Positions 8,317 to 17,394 of a stretch of 64,000 nt of DNA are shown piece after piece. Position 1 is the stretch's first letter. Each line of letters starts with the position of its first letter. Made by a program: the position numbers and the translations under genes. The DNA comes from Mycobacterium lehmannii (GTDB lineage Bacteria; Actinomycetota; Actinomycetes; Mycobacteriales; Mycobacteriaceae): assembly GCF_002245535.1 (NCBI RefSeq), contig NZ_NKCN01000002.1, positions 366,078-430,077 of the forward strand, read 5' to 3'. A model generated the notes under the pieces. That model was not told where the DNA came from, did not search any database, and saw only the letters and a program-made list of their open reading frames with translations.

Positions 8317-9777
8317 ATGATCAACGCAAACCTCATCATCAACGGACGTGAGGAAACATCCGACCGGACGATCGACGTCGTTAGCCCGGCTGATATCCGG
8401 GTACTGCTCGGTTCGGTCCCAGACGCCGCGCCCGGGCAGGTCGACGAAGCGGTCGCAGCGGCCGCAATGGCGTTCCCAGAATGGTCATCGCGGCCCCTGG
8501 AAGAACGCCAGGGAGCACTACTTGCCGCCGCAGGCACGATCCACGACATGATCGAGGAATATGCACCGATCCTGAGCCGGGAGAACGGAAAGATCCTCGA
8601 AGAGTCGCACGTCGACCTCGAATTCGCGTCGGGCATTTGCGGCTACACCGCAGGCATTTCGGCTGAAATCCTTGCAGACCAACAGATTCGCGACACCGGG
8701 GGCACGACCCTGATCCGCCGCCGCCCAATCGGGCCCGTGGCCGCCATCACGCCGTGGAACTTCCCGGTGGTCCTGGCATTCATGAAGCTGGCGCCCGCGC
8801 TCGTCGCCGGCAACACAGTCGTCTTAAAGCCGGCGGCAAACTCCCCGTTGGTTCTCGCCGAGATCATCCGAGCCCTCCAACAGCACTTCCCTCCGGGCGT
8901 GCTCAACATGGTCACCGGAGGCGACGCGGTCGGCGAAGCACTCGTCGCTCACCCGAGAATTCGCAAGATTGGTTTCACCGGCGGCATCGATACCGGGCGC
9001 AAAGTTATGGCCGCGGCCGCGCGCGACATCAAGCGGGTGACGCTCGAGCTGGGCGGAAACGACCCGGCGATCCTCCTCGACGATGTCGACCTTTCGCCAG
9101 AGACTATGCGGCAGATCGTAAAAGGCGCGTTCGCGACCACCGGCCAGGTGTGCTTCGGTCTCAAACGTATCTACGTGCCGACCCGCATCCACGACCGCTT
9201 CGTGGAAGCGTTCTCAGCCGCCGTGGATGAAATCGTCGTCGGGCCCGGCGACGACCCCCGAGTCACCATGGGGCCGCTGAACAACGCTCAGCAGAAGAAC
9301 CTCGTCGAGAAGATCGTGGACGACGCGCGCGCGAGCGGCGCGACCGTCACCACCCTCGGGCAGCGGCTCGATTCGGCGGCCTGGGACCACGGCCACTTCA
9401 TGCTGCCCAGCGTGGTTACTGCGGCTGATCCCCGCCTCGCAATCGTCGAAGAGGAACAGTTCGGTCCGGTAGTGCCCGTGCTGAAATACGACGAACTCGA
9501 CGACGTGATCCGGCTCGTGAATCAATCGCAATACGGGCTTGCCGCCTCGATCTGGACGTCAGATGAAGAGCGGGCGTTCCTGCTTGGCCGTCGGTTCGAC
9601 ACCGGCTCCGTCTTCATCAACAGCCACACCTTCACCTCCCTCGACCCCCGCGCACCCTTCGGTGGGGCGAAAGCGAGCGGCTTGGGACGCGAATTCTCTC
9701 CAGCCAGCCTGGATTCCTACACCGAATTACAAACAATCAGCCGTCGCATCGGGCCCCCAGGCCCTCCGCTGTCCTGA
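8317..9777 (+). CDS. NAD(P)-dependent aldehyde dehydrogenase
   Basis: A 486-residue member of the ALDH superfamily with all key residues: N148 (TPWNFP), K171 (VVLKPA), general base E244 (LELGGNDP) and nucleophile C279 (TTGQVCF). It oxidises an aldehyde to the acid; the likely substrate class is the aromatic aldehyde released by the hydratase-aldolases of this block, such as a hydroxybenzaldehyde- or carboxybenzaldehyde-like compound. About 195 nt of spacer separates it from the ferredoxin gene, with no obvious terminator. The ribosome binding site before ATG 8317 is weak (GGAAAG, then TTAGGA). Confidence 0.88.
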   Translation: MINANLIINGREETSDRTIDVVSPADIRVLLGSVPDAAPGQVDEAVAAAAMAFPEWSSRPLEERQGALLAAAGTIHDMIEEYAPILSRENGKILEESHVDLEFASGICGYTAGISAEILADQQIRDTGGTTLIRRRPIGPVAAITPWNFPVVLAFMKLAPALVAGNTVVLKPAANSPLVLAEIIRALQQHFPPGVLNMVTGGDAVGEALVAHPRIRKIGFTGGIDTGRKVMAAAARDIKRVTLELGGNDPAILLDDVDLSPETMRQIVKGAFATTGQVCFGLKRIYVPTRIHDRFVEAFSAAVDEIVVGPGDDPRVTMGPLNNAQQKNLVEKIVDDARASGATVTTLGQRLDSAAWDHGHFMLPSVVTAADPRLAIVEEEQFGPVVPVLKYDELDDVIRLVNQSQYGLAASIWTSDEERAFLLGRRFDTGSVFINSHTFTSLDPRAPFGGAKASGLGREFSPASLDSYTELQTISRRIGPPGPPLS

Positions 9778-10224
9778 GTCCGGCGGGGAGCCTGACCAAC
9801 ATATTCGTCACGGTCGTAGATCAGCGACGACGACGCGGCGGTATCCATGCATACAGGTAAATTCGCCGACGGTGTGAAGGCATGGCGGCGCGTGCTCTGG
9901 CAGGGCTGCCCCCATCAATGATCCATTCCGGCCCAACGTTCGCGGCGATTCGACCCTCCTAACGTAGGGACCGGCCAATAGACGTGCGTGTGCTGCCACG
10001 CCTCGACGAGGAACACACCGGTAGCGCTCTCACCGACAGTGCGCGTTATAAGGGCCGCCGCCGCTGTCAAGCCTCGCCAACCACGGCGACGACCGCGCGA
10101 TACCTCCGGCTTCGTCTGCAAGTTCGCTGGCTGTCGACGACGTGTGCCGTGCGACTGGTTCTGCGAGCGCCGCGGGGCTTGCTGTGGGAGCCGTTTTGGT
10201 CGTTGCCCATTTGGAGATGTTGTC
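9778..10224 (+). other. Intergenic spacer before duplicated RHO promoter
   Basis: No convincing gene is seen. Open frames running through the region are extensions of the downstream beta frame and lack family similarity or a ribosome binding site. From 10141 onward the sequence matches copy A of the duplicated segment. Confidence 0.5.
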
Positions 10225-10253
10225 TTGACGGGCCGTGTGACGTGACTTACATT
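10225..10253 (+). promoter_or_regulatory. Promoter of RHO beta-alpha operon, copy B
   Basis: TTGACG at 10225-10230 and TACATT at 10248-10253 are spaced by 17 nt. Position and spacing match copy A, where the -10 reads TAGCAT; the altered -10 could change promoter strength. Confidence 0.55.
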
Positions 10254-10272
10254 CTCTACAGCGGAGGACGCA

Positions 10273-10285
10273 TCTGTTCAGCAGA
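10273..10285 (+). promoter_or_regulatory. Palindrome TCTG-N5-CAGA in RHO leader, copy B
   Basis: It is identical to the element at 5373-5385 and sits at the same distance from its promoter. It is a candidate operator shared with the sites near 51.4 and 57.6 kb. Confidence 0.4.
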
Positions 10286-10328
10286 ATATCGAGTCAGTGT
10301 TGATGGTCTGGTCGAGGAGTTCGGTGTG

Positions 10329-10838
10329 ATGAACGCGGTTGCGGTCGATCGAGATACCCGTGAGGCCGTCGAGGCGTTCATGTTCCGGGAGGCGGAGCTA
10401 CTCGATGGAGGGCAGTTCCGAGAGTGGTTGGGTCTGCTCGACCCCGACATCCGGTATGTGGTTCCGGTGCGCACCACCCGTGAGGATTCCGCGGGTTGGG
10501 TGGGCGCGATCGCGCACTGGAACGACGACTACACGGGCTTGGAGATGCGGGTCCTCCGGGGCGAGACGGATTTCTCGTGGGCCGAGTCACCTCGGTCGCG
10601 GACCCGGCACTTCGTGTCCAACATCCGCACGACTGCCGGACCGGAGGCTGATGAGTTGACCGTGCGCTCAAATCTCTTGTTCTTCCGCAGCCGCGGAGAC
10701 AGCGGCCGGTGGGAGTTGCTCTCGGCCGAACGCGTCGACGTGTTGCGCCGCACCGACGATTCGCTGCGGCTCGCTCGGCGCGAGGTGTTGCTCGACCACT
10801 CGACGTTGCCTATCGACAACCTGTCGGTAGTCCTGTAG
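10329..10838 (+). CDS. RHO beta subunit, copy B (NidB-like position before alpha)
   Basis: A 169-residue RHO beta subunit, 7 residues different from the orphan copy at 5427-5936. ATG 10329 follows GAGGAG with 9 nt spacing; a longer open frame reaches back to 9984 but runs through the promoter, so it is not used. The order beta then alpha, with a 60-nt spacer, is the arrangement known for nidB-nidA in PAH-degrading mycobacteria. The subunit stabilises the alpha3beta3 hexamer and is not itself catalytic. Confidence 0.9.
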   Translation: MNAVAVDRDTREAVEAFMFREAELLDGGQFREWLGLLDPDIRYVVPVRTTREDSAGWVGAIAHWNDDYTGLEMRVLRGETDFSWAESPRSRTRHFVSNIRTTAGPEADELTVRSNLLFFRSRGDSGRWELLSAERVDVLRRTDDSLRLARREVLLDHSTLPIDNLSVVL

Positions 10839-10898
10839 GGCCAGCTCCGTTCACCACCTCCGCGTGGATATCGCCGATTCCAGAAAGGGTCCAACCAT

Positions 10899-12266
10899 AT
10901 GACCACCGAAACAACCGGAACAGCTGACGCGACCGATCCCTACCTGCGGCGCGCGTTGCGGGAGGTAGCGGACGGGCTCAAGGTCGGGCGCTTACCGGCC
11001 CGCGTCGTCAGCGATCCCGCGCTACACACGATCGAGATGGAGCGGATCTTCGGGCGCGCCTGGGTGTTTCTCGGACACGAGTCGGAGTTGGCCAAGTCCG
11101 GCGACTTCGTCGTGCGGCACATCGGGGCCGATTCGGTGATCGTTTGCCGGGACAACTCCGGCCGCATCCAGGCGCTGTCCAATTCTTGTCGCCACCGTGG
11201 TGCGCTCGTGTGCCGCGCTGAGATGGGAAACACCGCGCACTTCCAATGCCCGTACCACGGCTGGGTGTACAGCAACACCGGAGAGCTCGTCGGCGTGCCG
11301 GCGATGAGTGAGGCCTATCCCGGCGGCTTCGACAAGTCGCAGTGGGGATTACGTCACATCCCCCACGTCGACTCGTACGCCGGATTCATCTTCGGCAGCG
11401 TCGATCCGAAGGCGCCGAGCCTGACCGACTACCTCGGCGACACGACGTTCTACCTCGACCTCATTGCGAAGAAGACAGCGGGCGGTCTGGAGGTGATAGG
11501 GGCACCGCATCGATGGGTGATGTCAGCGAACTGGAAGACAGCCGCCGACAATTTTGTCGGCGACTCCTACCACACCCTCTTTGCTCACCGCTCGATGGTC
11601 GAGCTAGGCATGGCGCCCGGTGACCCAAACTTCGCGAGCGCACCAGCGGAGATCTCGCTGCAGAACGGCCACGGCGTCGGCGTACTCGGCTTTCCGCCCA
11701 CGCTCGCCGATTTTCCCGAGTACGAGGGATACCCCGACGAAGTCGTCGACCAGATGGCGACGTCCTACCCGTCGCCGGTACACAAGGACATGATGCGACG
11801 CTCAGCCTTTATTCACGGCACCGTGTTCCCGAATTTGTCGTTCATCAACGTGACCATCGCGCCGGACCACATGTCGCCCCCTACCCTCTTCATCACGTTC
11901 CGGGTATGGCATCCGCTCTCCCATGATCGGATGGAGATCCTCTCCTGGTTCCTGGTCGAACGCGATGCTCCGGAATGGTTGCGCGATGCGTCCCAGGCGT
12001 CCTACGTCAACAACTTCGGCCCAGGTGGGGTTTTCGAACAGGACGACGCCGAGGCATGGAAGGCCATCACCGAATCTGTCCAGGGCCCGTTCGCCGGTGA
12101 AGGCCTGCTGAACTACGAAATGGGCATGGACTTGACTCCGCTCACCGACTGGCCAGGGCCGGGAGAGGCCCTCCCGAGCGGGTACGCCGAGCAGAATCAG
12201 CGGCGGTTTTGGGGGAGATGGCTGGAATACATGGGTCAGCCTCCCGCATTCGGCGGGCGTGCTTGA
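10899..12266 (+). CDS. RHO alpha subunit 1 (NidA/PhdA-type)
   Basis: A 455-residue catalytic subunit of an aromatic-ring-hydroxylating dioxygenase. The Rieske [2Fe-2S] ligands are C97, H99, C117 and H120; the mononuclear iron site shows D222, H225 and H230, with the third ligand in the FEQDD motif near residue 387. These are complete, so activity is expected. The enzyme inserts O2 into an aromatic ring to give a cis-dihydrodiol, with electrons from a ferredoxin. Similarity of layout to alpha 3 and alpha 6 suggests a PAH-type active site, but the substrate is not predictable here. It is paired with the beta just upstream, behind AGAAAGGG. Confidence 0.92.
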   Translation: MTTETTGTADATDPYLRRALREVADGLKVGRLPARVVSDPALHTIEMERIFGRAWVFLGHESELAKSGDFVVRHIGADSVIVCRDNSGRIQALSNSCRHRGALVCRAEMGNTAHFQCPYHGWVYSNTGELVGVPAMSEAYPGGFDKSQWGLRHIPHVDSYAGFIFGSVDPKAPSLTDYLGDTTFYLDLIAKKTAGGLEVIGAPHRWVMSANWKTAADNFVGDSYHTLFAHRSMVELGMAPGDPNFASAPAEISLQNGHGVGVLGFPPTLADFPEYEGYPDEVVDQMATSYPSPVHKDMMRRSAFIHGTVFPNLSFINVTIAPDHMSPPTLFITFRVWHPLSHDRMEILSWFLVERDAPEWLRDASQASYVNNFGPGGVFEQDDAEAWKAITESVQGPFAGEGLLNYEMGMDLTPLTDWPGPGEALPSGYAEQNQRRFWGRWLEYMGQPPAFGGRA

Positions 12267-13113
12267 TGAAGCTTCTGCCCAGGCTATGCGCGAAGTGCGC
12301 CCGTTCACCAATCGGCGCCGCGTGAGTGCCGTGAAGGCGGGGGACCGCCGGGTCGCAATTGTCACTGCCGCCGCCGCGGGAATCGGTAAGGCGATCGCCC
12401 TGCGGTGGTGCCGCGAAGGTGGGTGCTGTGTCATGGCCGACACCGACGGCGAGGGCCTCGATGCGGCCGTGCATGAATTGGCCGAGTCCGGCGCGGCGGT
12501 TTGCGGCGTCGCCGGCGACGTTTGCCTCAGCGATGTTGCAAACAGTGTCGTCGAACGGGCGCTGACCGAGTTCGGGCGGCTCGACACACTGTTCAACGTC
12601 GTCGGCGGGAGCCTGGCTCGCAACGTGGAGGAGATCAGCGAGGAGCAGTGGCGCAGCCAGATCGACATGAACCTCGGCAGTGTCTTTCAGATGTCCAAAC
12701 CCGTCATCCCACTCCTGCGCCAGGGTGGCGGCGGGTCGATCGTCAACGTCGCGTCGACGGCCGGGATCCTCGCCGAGAACAGGTGCTCCGCCTACAGCGC
12801 AAGCAAAGGCGGGGTCGTGCTGCTCACGAAGAACATGGCCCTCGACTTCGCCCGCGACAACATCCGCGTGAACGCGATCGCCCCCGGGGGCACCCGCACG
12901 CCGAGGATCGAACGGTTCCTGGCCGAGCACCCCGAACACGCCTTGATGATGGTGGACCTCTGCGCGATGCAGCGTTTCGCAGGACCAGACGAGATCGCGG
13001 CGCCGGCTGTGTTTCTTGCCTCGCCCGAGGCGTCCTACATCACCGGTGCCGTACTGCCGGTCGACGGAGGCATGACCGCCGGCGTCACTTTCCGGGCGTT
13101 CGAGGCGGTATGA
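12259..13113 (+). CDS. Short-chain dehydrogenase/reductase
   Basis: A classical SDR of up to 284 residues. The cofactor motif is the variant TAAAAGIG near residues 35-42 (T-A in place of T-G), and the active site SAYSASKGG holds Tyr and Lys; NVVGGS replaces the usual NNAG. It probably oxidises a cis-dihydrodiol or a related hydroxy intermediate made by the preceding RHO, with NAD+. The start is uncertain: GTG 12259 overlaps the alpha gene by 8 nt, while ATG 12286 or GTG 12322 would be more typical for the fold. An SDR with YTASK at 52703 is the closer match to true BphB/NahB dehydrogenases. Confidence 0.8.
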   Translation: MLDEASAQAMREVRPFTNRRRVSAVKAGDRRVAIVTAAAAGIGKAIALRWCREGGCCVMADTDGEGLDAAVHELAESGAAVCGVAGDVCLSDVANSVVERALTEFGRLDTLFNVVGGSLARNVEEISEEQWRSQIDMNLGSVFQMSKPVIPLLRQGGGGSIVNVASTAGILAENRCSAYSASKGGVVLLTKNMALDFARDNIRVNAIAPGGTRTPRIERFLAEHPEHALMMVDLCAMQRFAGPDEIAAPAVFLASPEASYITGAVLPVDGGMTAGVTFRAFEAV

Positions 13114-13170
13114 GCATGATCCCCAACCGCTGGAATCTACACCGGACCCACGAAAGCACCGCGAGCTGAG

Positions 13171-14196
13171 ATGGAAGCGATCGTTCTCAACGGCACCAAC
13201 GACGTCGGTCTGACGTCGGTGCCAGACCCGGCGCCGCAGGACGGTGAGGTCATCATCGAAGTGGCGGCGACAGGGCTGTGTGGAACTGACCTCCACGAGT
13301 ATGTCGCGGGGCCCACCTTCTCGCAGCCGCCGGTGGTGCTCGGTCACGAGGTCTCGGGCCGGATCGTGGAGGTCGGAGCGGGCGTCGACCAATCCCGCAT
13401 CGGGGAGGGCGCCGCGGTGATCCCGATGGATTTCTGCGGGAGCTGCCACTACTGCCACCGGTCGCTCTACCACTTGTGCCAGCGCCCAGGATGGATCGGC
13501 TTCACCCGAAACGGAGGCCTCGCGAACTACGTCGCAGTGCCCTCTCGGCTCGCAGTCCGAGTGCCGGACGTGGTGGACCTCGAGGAGGCGGCGCTGACCG
13601 AGCCGACGGCGGTGGCGTTCCACGCGGTGCGGCGAGCGGAACTGCTCCTCGGCGAAACGGTGATGGTCCTCGGTGCCGGGGCACTCGGGCTCACCGTGAT
13701 CCAGTGCGCACGCGCGGCCGGAGCTGCGCGAATCTTCGTCACGGAACCAAGCGGCGTGCGGGCCAGCCTGGCGCGCGACCTCGGCGCCACGTTGGTGCTC
13801 GATCCGCATGACCCCGGGACCACCGCGTGCATCCTGGAGGAGACCCGCGGTGTAGGGGTGGACGTGGTCTTCCATGTGGCGGGCAGCGCGGAGGCGTTCA
13901 CACAGGGCCTGGACTGCCTCCGCAAACAGGGCCGTTTCATGGAGATGTCGTCGTGGCCCGGCGCGGCCTCGCTCGATGTCAACCGCCATCTGCTCAAGGA
14001 GATTCAGCTCCGGATGGTTTTCGGTTACGACATGTTCGACGATTTCCCGGCCGTTCTCGCCCTGATCGCCGACGGAAAACTCGCGCTCGCGCCGCAAATC
14101 ACCGCTCGAGTCCCGCTGGACCGCGCCGTCAAGGAGGGATTGGGCGGGCTATTGGAGGGCCGGGAGGGTCTGGTCAAGGTGCTGGTGAAGCCGTGA
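13171..14196 (+). CDS. Zinc-dependent alcohol dehydrogenase (MDR family)
   Basis: A 341-residue medium-chain dehydrogenase. The catalytic zinc site begins GLCGTDLHE, followed by GHEVSG; the structural zinc lobe is intact with four cysteines in CGSCHYCHRSLYHLC. The Rossmann motif GAGALG is present. The ending resembles 2,3-butanediol/threonine dehydrogenase relatives. It has a paralogue at 36061-37092, also next to an RHO pair. The likely role is oxidising an alcohol intermediate of the aromatic pathway. Its stop overlaps a GTG (14193) in the next gene's frame. Confidence 0.85.
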   Translation: MEAIVLNGTNDVGLTSVPDPAPQDGEVIIEVAATGLCGTDLHEYVAGPTFSQPPVVLGHEVSGRIVEVGAGVDQSRIGEGAAVIPMDFCGSCHYCHRSLYHLCQRPGWIGFTRNGGLANYVAVPSRLAVRVPDVVDLEEAALTEPTAVAFHAVRRAELLLGETVMVLGAGALGLTVIQCARAAGAARIFVTEPSGVRASLARDLGATLVLDPHDPGTTACILEETRGVGVDVVFHVAGSAEAFTQGLDCLRKQGRFMEMSSWPGAASLDVNRHLLKEIQLRMVFGYDMFDDFPAVLALIADGKLALAPQITARVPLDRAVKEGLGGLLEGREGLVKVLVKP

Positions 14197-14210
14197 GTGA
14201 GGGAGGCTTG

Positions 14211-15296
14211 ATGGTCGTCGCCGCGACAAGCCGCGGTGTATTCACCGTGTCCGGCGACGGCAAGGCCCGGGCCTGGCCCGAGTTGCCGGGGCAGGTCATG
14301 GCCATGGCTGTCCAGGACGAGCGCGTCGCCGTCGCCGTCCACAAGCACGGCGTGTTTCTCGCCACCGCGGGCGCAGACCACTGGACTGACCTCGGCGATG
14401 GCCTCGCCCACCGCGACGTGCGCGCGCTGGCGTTCGATCCGCACACGCCCAACGCGCTCTACGCCGGAACAGAACCAGCGCACTTGCTGCGGTGGCAAGA
14501 CGGGATCTGGGCCGAGTGTGGAAACGTCCTCGGCGTACCCGAAGCGAAAAGGTGGAGCTTCCCCATCCGCCCGGGAATCGCGCACGTCCGTACCATCGCC
14601 GTGCACCCACTAGAAGCTGACGTCGTCTACGTCGGCATTGAAGTTGGATCCCTCCTGATCACCCGGGACCGGGGACAGACGTGGGAGGAGATCGATGGCC
14701 TCGGTCACGACATCCACCGCGTGGTCCTGCACCCGGAAGCTCCCGACCGGCTCATCGTCACCACCGGCCAAGACACCAAGCCTTACCGCGGCGGCAAGGG
14801 CATTTACCGCAGCACCGACCGCGGATCGAGCTGGGTGCAGTCCAACAACGGACTTGGCGAGCGCAACTACACCGAAGACGCGATCGTGGTGCATCCCGCC
14901 GACCCCGACGTGGTGTTCCTCGCCGCGGCCGACGGCATCCCACCGAAGTGGGCTGCAGTGCGCCGGCTGGTGATGGGCGTGATCAACGGCAACGTCTATT
15001 TCTTGTCGCCGTCCAAACTGCGCCGACGCCGCGGCGCCGACGTGGGATTCTTCCGCAGCAACGACGGTGGCGCCTCCTGGGTACGGCTGGATAGCGAGGA
15101 CGACCGCGGCCTGTTCGACATGGTCTGGGCGCTGGAAGGCGAGCTCACTGAAGGCGGCGAGCTGCTGCTGTACCACGGCACCACGGCGGGTGGGCTTTAC
15201 GTGTCGGAAGACGAGGGCCACACCTGGAAGTGCCTGGCCGACGGCCTGGGCGCGATCACCCACATCGCGACGCCGAAGAAGGGAACAGCGCAGTGA
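14211..15296 (+). CDS. Asp-box (BNR) beta-propeller protein of sialidase/VPS10 type
   Basis: A protein of about 361 residues made of repeated Asp-boxes (S/T-x-D-x-G-x-S/T-W): TRDRGQTW, STDRGSSW, SNDGGASW and SEDEGHTW, all recognisable at regular spacing. This indicates a beta-propeller like those of sialidases and photosystem II assembly factor Ycf48. No signal peptide or transmembrane segment is seen, so it is probably cytoplasmic. ATG 14211 is chosen for its AGGGAGG ribosome binding site 5 nt upstream; GTG 14193 overlaps the previous stop and is the alternative. It sits between a dehydrogenase and an RHO alpha with coupled starts, so it belongs to the catabolic operon; its role is unknown. 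Confidence 0.8.
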   Translation: MVVAATSRGVFTVSGDGKARAWPELPGQVMAMAVQDERVAVAVHKHGVFLATAGADHWTDLGDGLAHRDVRALAFDPHTPNALYAGTEPAHLLRWQDGIWAECGNVLGVPEAKRWSFPIRPGIAHVRTIAVHPLEADVVYVGIEVGSLLITRDRGQTWEEIDGLGHDIHRVVLHPEAPDRLIVTTGQDTKPYRGGKGIYRSTDRGSSWVQSNNGLGERNYTEDAIVVHPADPDVVFLAAADGIPPKWAAVRRLVMGVINGNVYFLSPSKLRRRRGADVGFFRSNDGGASWVRLDSEDDRGLFDMVWALEGELTEGGELLLYHGTTAGGLYVSEDEGHTWKCLADGLGAITHIATPKKGTAQ

Positions 15297-16474
15297 AGCT
15301 TGGACCGACGCTGGAGTTCGACCACATACAGCCGGCGATCCGGAAACGGTTCACCTCTGCAGCGGACATCCCCAAAGAGGTGTTCAGCGACCCCGACGTC
15401 TACCGGGAAGAGCTCACCCGCATCTTCTATGGCCCCTACTGGCATCCGATCGCGCACCGGGCCGAGCTGGCCGAGCGCAACGCCTTCCGGACGAGATGGC
15501 TGGCCGACGTGCCGCTGCTGATGGTGCGAGACGGCGATGACCGCATCCGCGTGTTCGTCAACTCCTGCGCCCATCGGGGAACGCTACTGGAACAGCGCCG
15601 GTGCGGGGTGGCGGAGCGATTCGAGTGTCCGTATCACCGGTGGCTCTTCAACAATGACGGCCGTTTCGCCGGCGCGCCCCGCCGCATGCAGTTTCGCCCG
15701 GACTTTCGCGAGGAGGACTACGGCCTCCGGGAGCTGCACGCAGTCGAGGCGTGGGGTTTGATCTTCGTCAGCATGGCTGCGCAGCCGCCGCCGTTCGACG
15801 ATTATCTCGGCGATAGCGCGGATCCGTTGCGCGACTGCATGGTCGATGACGGGAACTTGACGTTGCTGGGCTACCAGACGGTGGTGTTTCAGAGTAATTG
15901 GAAAACCTACATCGACAACGATCCCTATCACGCGCCGCTGCTGCACAGCGCATTCAAACTGCTCAACTGGCAGGGCGGCAGCGGAAACGTCTTGGTCAGC
16001 AAGCCCTATGGGCACATGTCGATTCTGTACGATGCGCAACCCTACGTGGACAACGGTTTCCTGGCTGACCCGAGTGTGGTCACGCGGATGGGGGATGACA
16101 GCCGAGCCCGCGTGATTGCGTTACGGCCGGTTACCGGGATCGTGCGTCACGTCGACACAATCAACATCCGGTACGCCCGCCCGCTGGGGGTTGATCGAAC
16201 CGAGGTGCGCTACACGTTCTTCGGCCATGCCAGTGACTCCGAGGACTTCGCACGCCACCGAGTCCGCCAGTCGTCAAACCTGCTGGGGCCGAGCGGCTTC
16301 ATCAGTATCGAGGACGCCGCCGTCTACAACCGCGTGCAGGCGACCGCGCGGGACGGCGGCTATCAGCGCTTTGTCGCCGGCGTCGGCCGACCATTGTCGG
16401 AGTCGTCGCAGAACGACGAGGTCGCCAATACCGGCTGGTGGGCGCACTACCAGGAGGTGATGGAGTTTTGCTGA
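15293..16474 (+). CDS. RHO alpha subunit 2 (benzoate/cumate-like branch)
   Basis: A 393-residue RHO catalytic subunit, shorter than and divergent from the NidA-like alphas here. Rieske ligands are C92, H94, C112 and H115, and the iron site has D210, H213 and H218. CPYHRW replaces the usual CPYHGW. The C-terminal half is compact and lacks the FEQDD segment, so the third ligand is not confidently assigned. It probably acts on a monocyclic carboxylated or hydroxylated aromatic. GTG 15293 overlaps the propeller stop (GTGA), indicating coupling. Confidence 0.86.
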   Translation: MKLGPTLEFDHIQPAIRKRFTSAADIPKEVFSDPDVYREELTRIFYGPYWHPIAHRAELAERNAFRTRWLADVPLLMVRDGDDRIRVFVNSCAHRGTLLEQRRCGVAERFECPYHRWLFNNDGRFAGAPRRMQFRPDFREEDYGLRELHAVEAWGLIFVSMAAQPPPFDDYLGDSADPLRDCMVDDGNLTLLGYQTVVFQSNWKTYIDNDPYHAPLLHSAFKLLNWQGGSGNVLVSKPYGHMSILYDAQPYVDNGFLADPSVVTRMGDDSRARVIALRPVTGIVRHVDTINIRYARPLGVDRTEVRYTFFGHASDSEDFARHRVRQSSNLLGPSGFISIEDAAVYNRVQATARDGGYQRFVAGVGRPLSESSQNDEVANTGWWAHYQEVMEFC

Positions 16475-16965
16475 AATCGAGCGTCGAAGATCGGCGGGCA
16501 CGTGCCGCGTACCTGGTGGACGAACTGCTGGCAGCCTACGCCCGCGCAGTCGACGATCAAGACTTCACCGCGTGGCTTGCCCTGTTCGCGACGGAATGTG
16601 CCTACGAGGTGCGCGCGATGGAGAACGTCCGTGAGGGGCTGCCGCTGGCGTACATGATGGACGATTGCCGAGAACGGCTGGCCGACCGCGTGAAGATGAT
16701 CCAGGAGGTCTGGGCGGGCACGGTCGAACCCTACGACACCCGCCACTTTCAGCAGCGTACGGCGATGCGTGAGCTCGGCGAAGACCGCTGGGAGGTACGG
16801 TCCAACGTCCTCGTCACCTACACCGGCGCCTCCGGCGAGCCGGGGATTCTGGTCAGCGGCTACAGCGAAGACGTCGTCGTCCTTGACGATGAAACCGCGC
16901 TGTTTCAGCAGAAATTCGTGGTGGTGGACAACACTCCGCCGCGCTATCTCGTGTACCCCGTTTGA
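16468..16965 (+). CDS. RHO beta subunit 2
   Basis: A 165-residue beta subunit partnering the upstream alpha. The start is taken as TTG 16468, 4 nt inside the alpha stop, because AGGAGGTGA at 16452-16460 is an ideal ribosome binding site at 7 nt spacing; no ATG or GTG in this frame is better placed. Family features include LLAAYARAVDDQDFTAWLAL and the TRHFQQRTAM segment. It is more divergent than the other betas, in keeping with its alpha. Confidence 0.82.
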   Translation: MLKSSVEDRRARAAYLVDELLAAYARAVDDQDFTAWLALFATECAYEVRAMENVREGLPLAYMMDDCRERLADRVKMIQEVWAGTVEPYDTRHFQQRTAMRELGEDRWEVRSNVLVTYTGASGEPGILVSGYSEDVVVLDDETALFQQKFVVVDNTPPRYLVYPV

Positions 16966-16993
16966 CTCGTCGACCGAAGGAGTGGATTAGATA

Positions 16994-17392
16994 ATGACTG
17001 CCGTTGCGTTGATGTCGCCCGAGTGGGCACGCGCGTACCGCGACCTGTGGAACGACTCGGCCGAGATCCGGCAGGGTGCCAAAGAATTGAGCATGCTGAT
17101 CGAATGGCGAGTACAGGACGCCAACGACCAGGTCTCACAGTTGGAGATCACCGATGGTGAGGCCATCTACGGCGGGGTGCAGATCGAAGGGCGAAAGCCT
17201 GACTTCGTTCTGACTGCAACCGCGAGCGTCTGGCACCGGGTCGCGGACGGCGAGCTCGGCGTAGCGAACGCCATCGCGACGCGCAAGATCAAATTCGTGG
17301 GCCCGGTCAAGGTGGCGATGGCGAACATGGCGGTGCTCGGCGCCGGACTCCGCCTCCTAGGTCAGGTCGACGGACTCGTCTGGGGAGACTGA
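16994..17392 (+). CDS. SCP2 sterol-transfer family protein
   Basis: A 132-residue SCP2-domain protein. The pattern of a small beta-sheet (VSQLEITDGEAIYGG, then DFVLTATASVWHRVADGEL) followed by a hydrophobic C-terminal helix is typical of bacterial SCP2 proteins that bind lipids or other hydrophobic molecules. It follows an RHO pair by 28 nt, with a GAAGGAGTG ribosome binding site, and precedes the PcaG-like gene by 2 nt. A role as a carrier of hydrophobic substrate is inferred. Confidence 0.72.
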   Translation: MTAVALMSPEWARAYRDLWNDSAEIRQGAKELSMLIEWRVQDANDQVSQLEITDGEAIYGGVQIEGRKPDFVLTATASVWHRVADGELGVANAIATRKIKFVGPVKVAMANMAVLGAGLRLLGQVDGLVWGD

Positions 17393-17394
17393 AC

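Larger units (their letters stand above)
10141..10917 (+). repeat. Duplicated segment, copy B: promoter, RHO beta gene, alpha start
   Basis: This is the counterpart of 5250-6015. The two copies share the -35/-10 pair, the palindrome, the beta gene and the spacer up to codon 6 of alpha, then diverge. Copy B leads into a complete alpha gene and is presumably the functional parent arrangement. Confidence 0.85.

Noticed and set aside
9984..10328. N-terminal extension of RHO beta copy B
   Set aside because: It would run through the promoter at 10225-10253; the homologous region of copy A has a different reading and both copies share a ribosome binding site at the shorter start.
12142..14097. 651-codon minus-strand open frame
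   Set aside because: It lies antisense to three well-supported genes (RHO alpha end, SDR, zinc dehydrogenase), has no family motifs, and is explained by high-GC codon bias.
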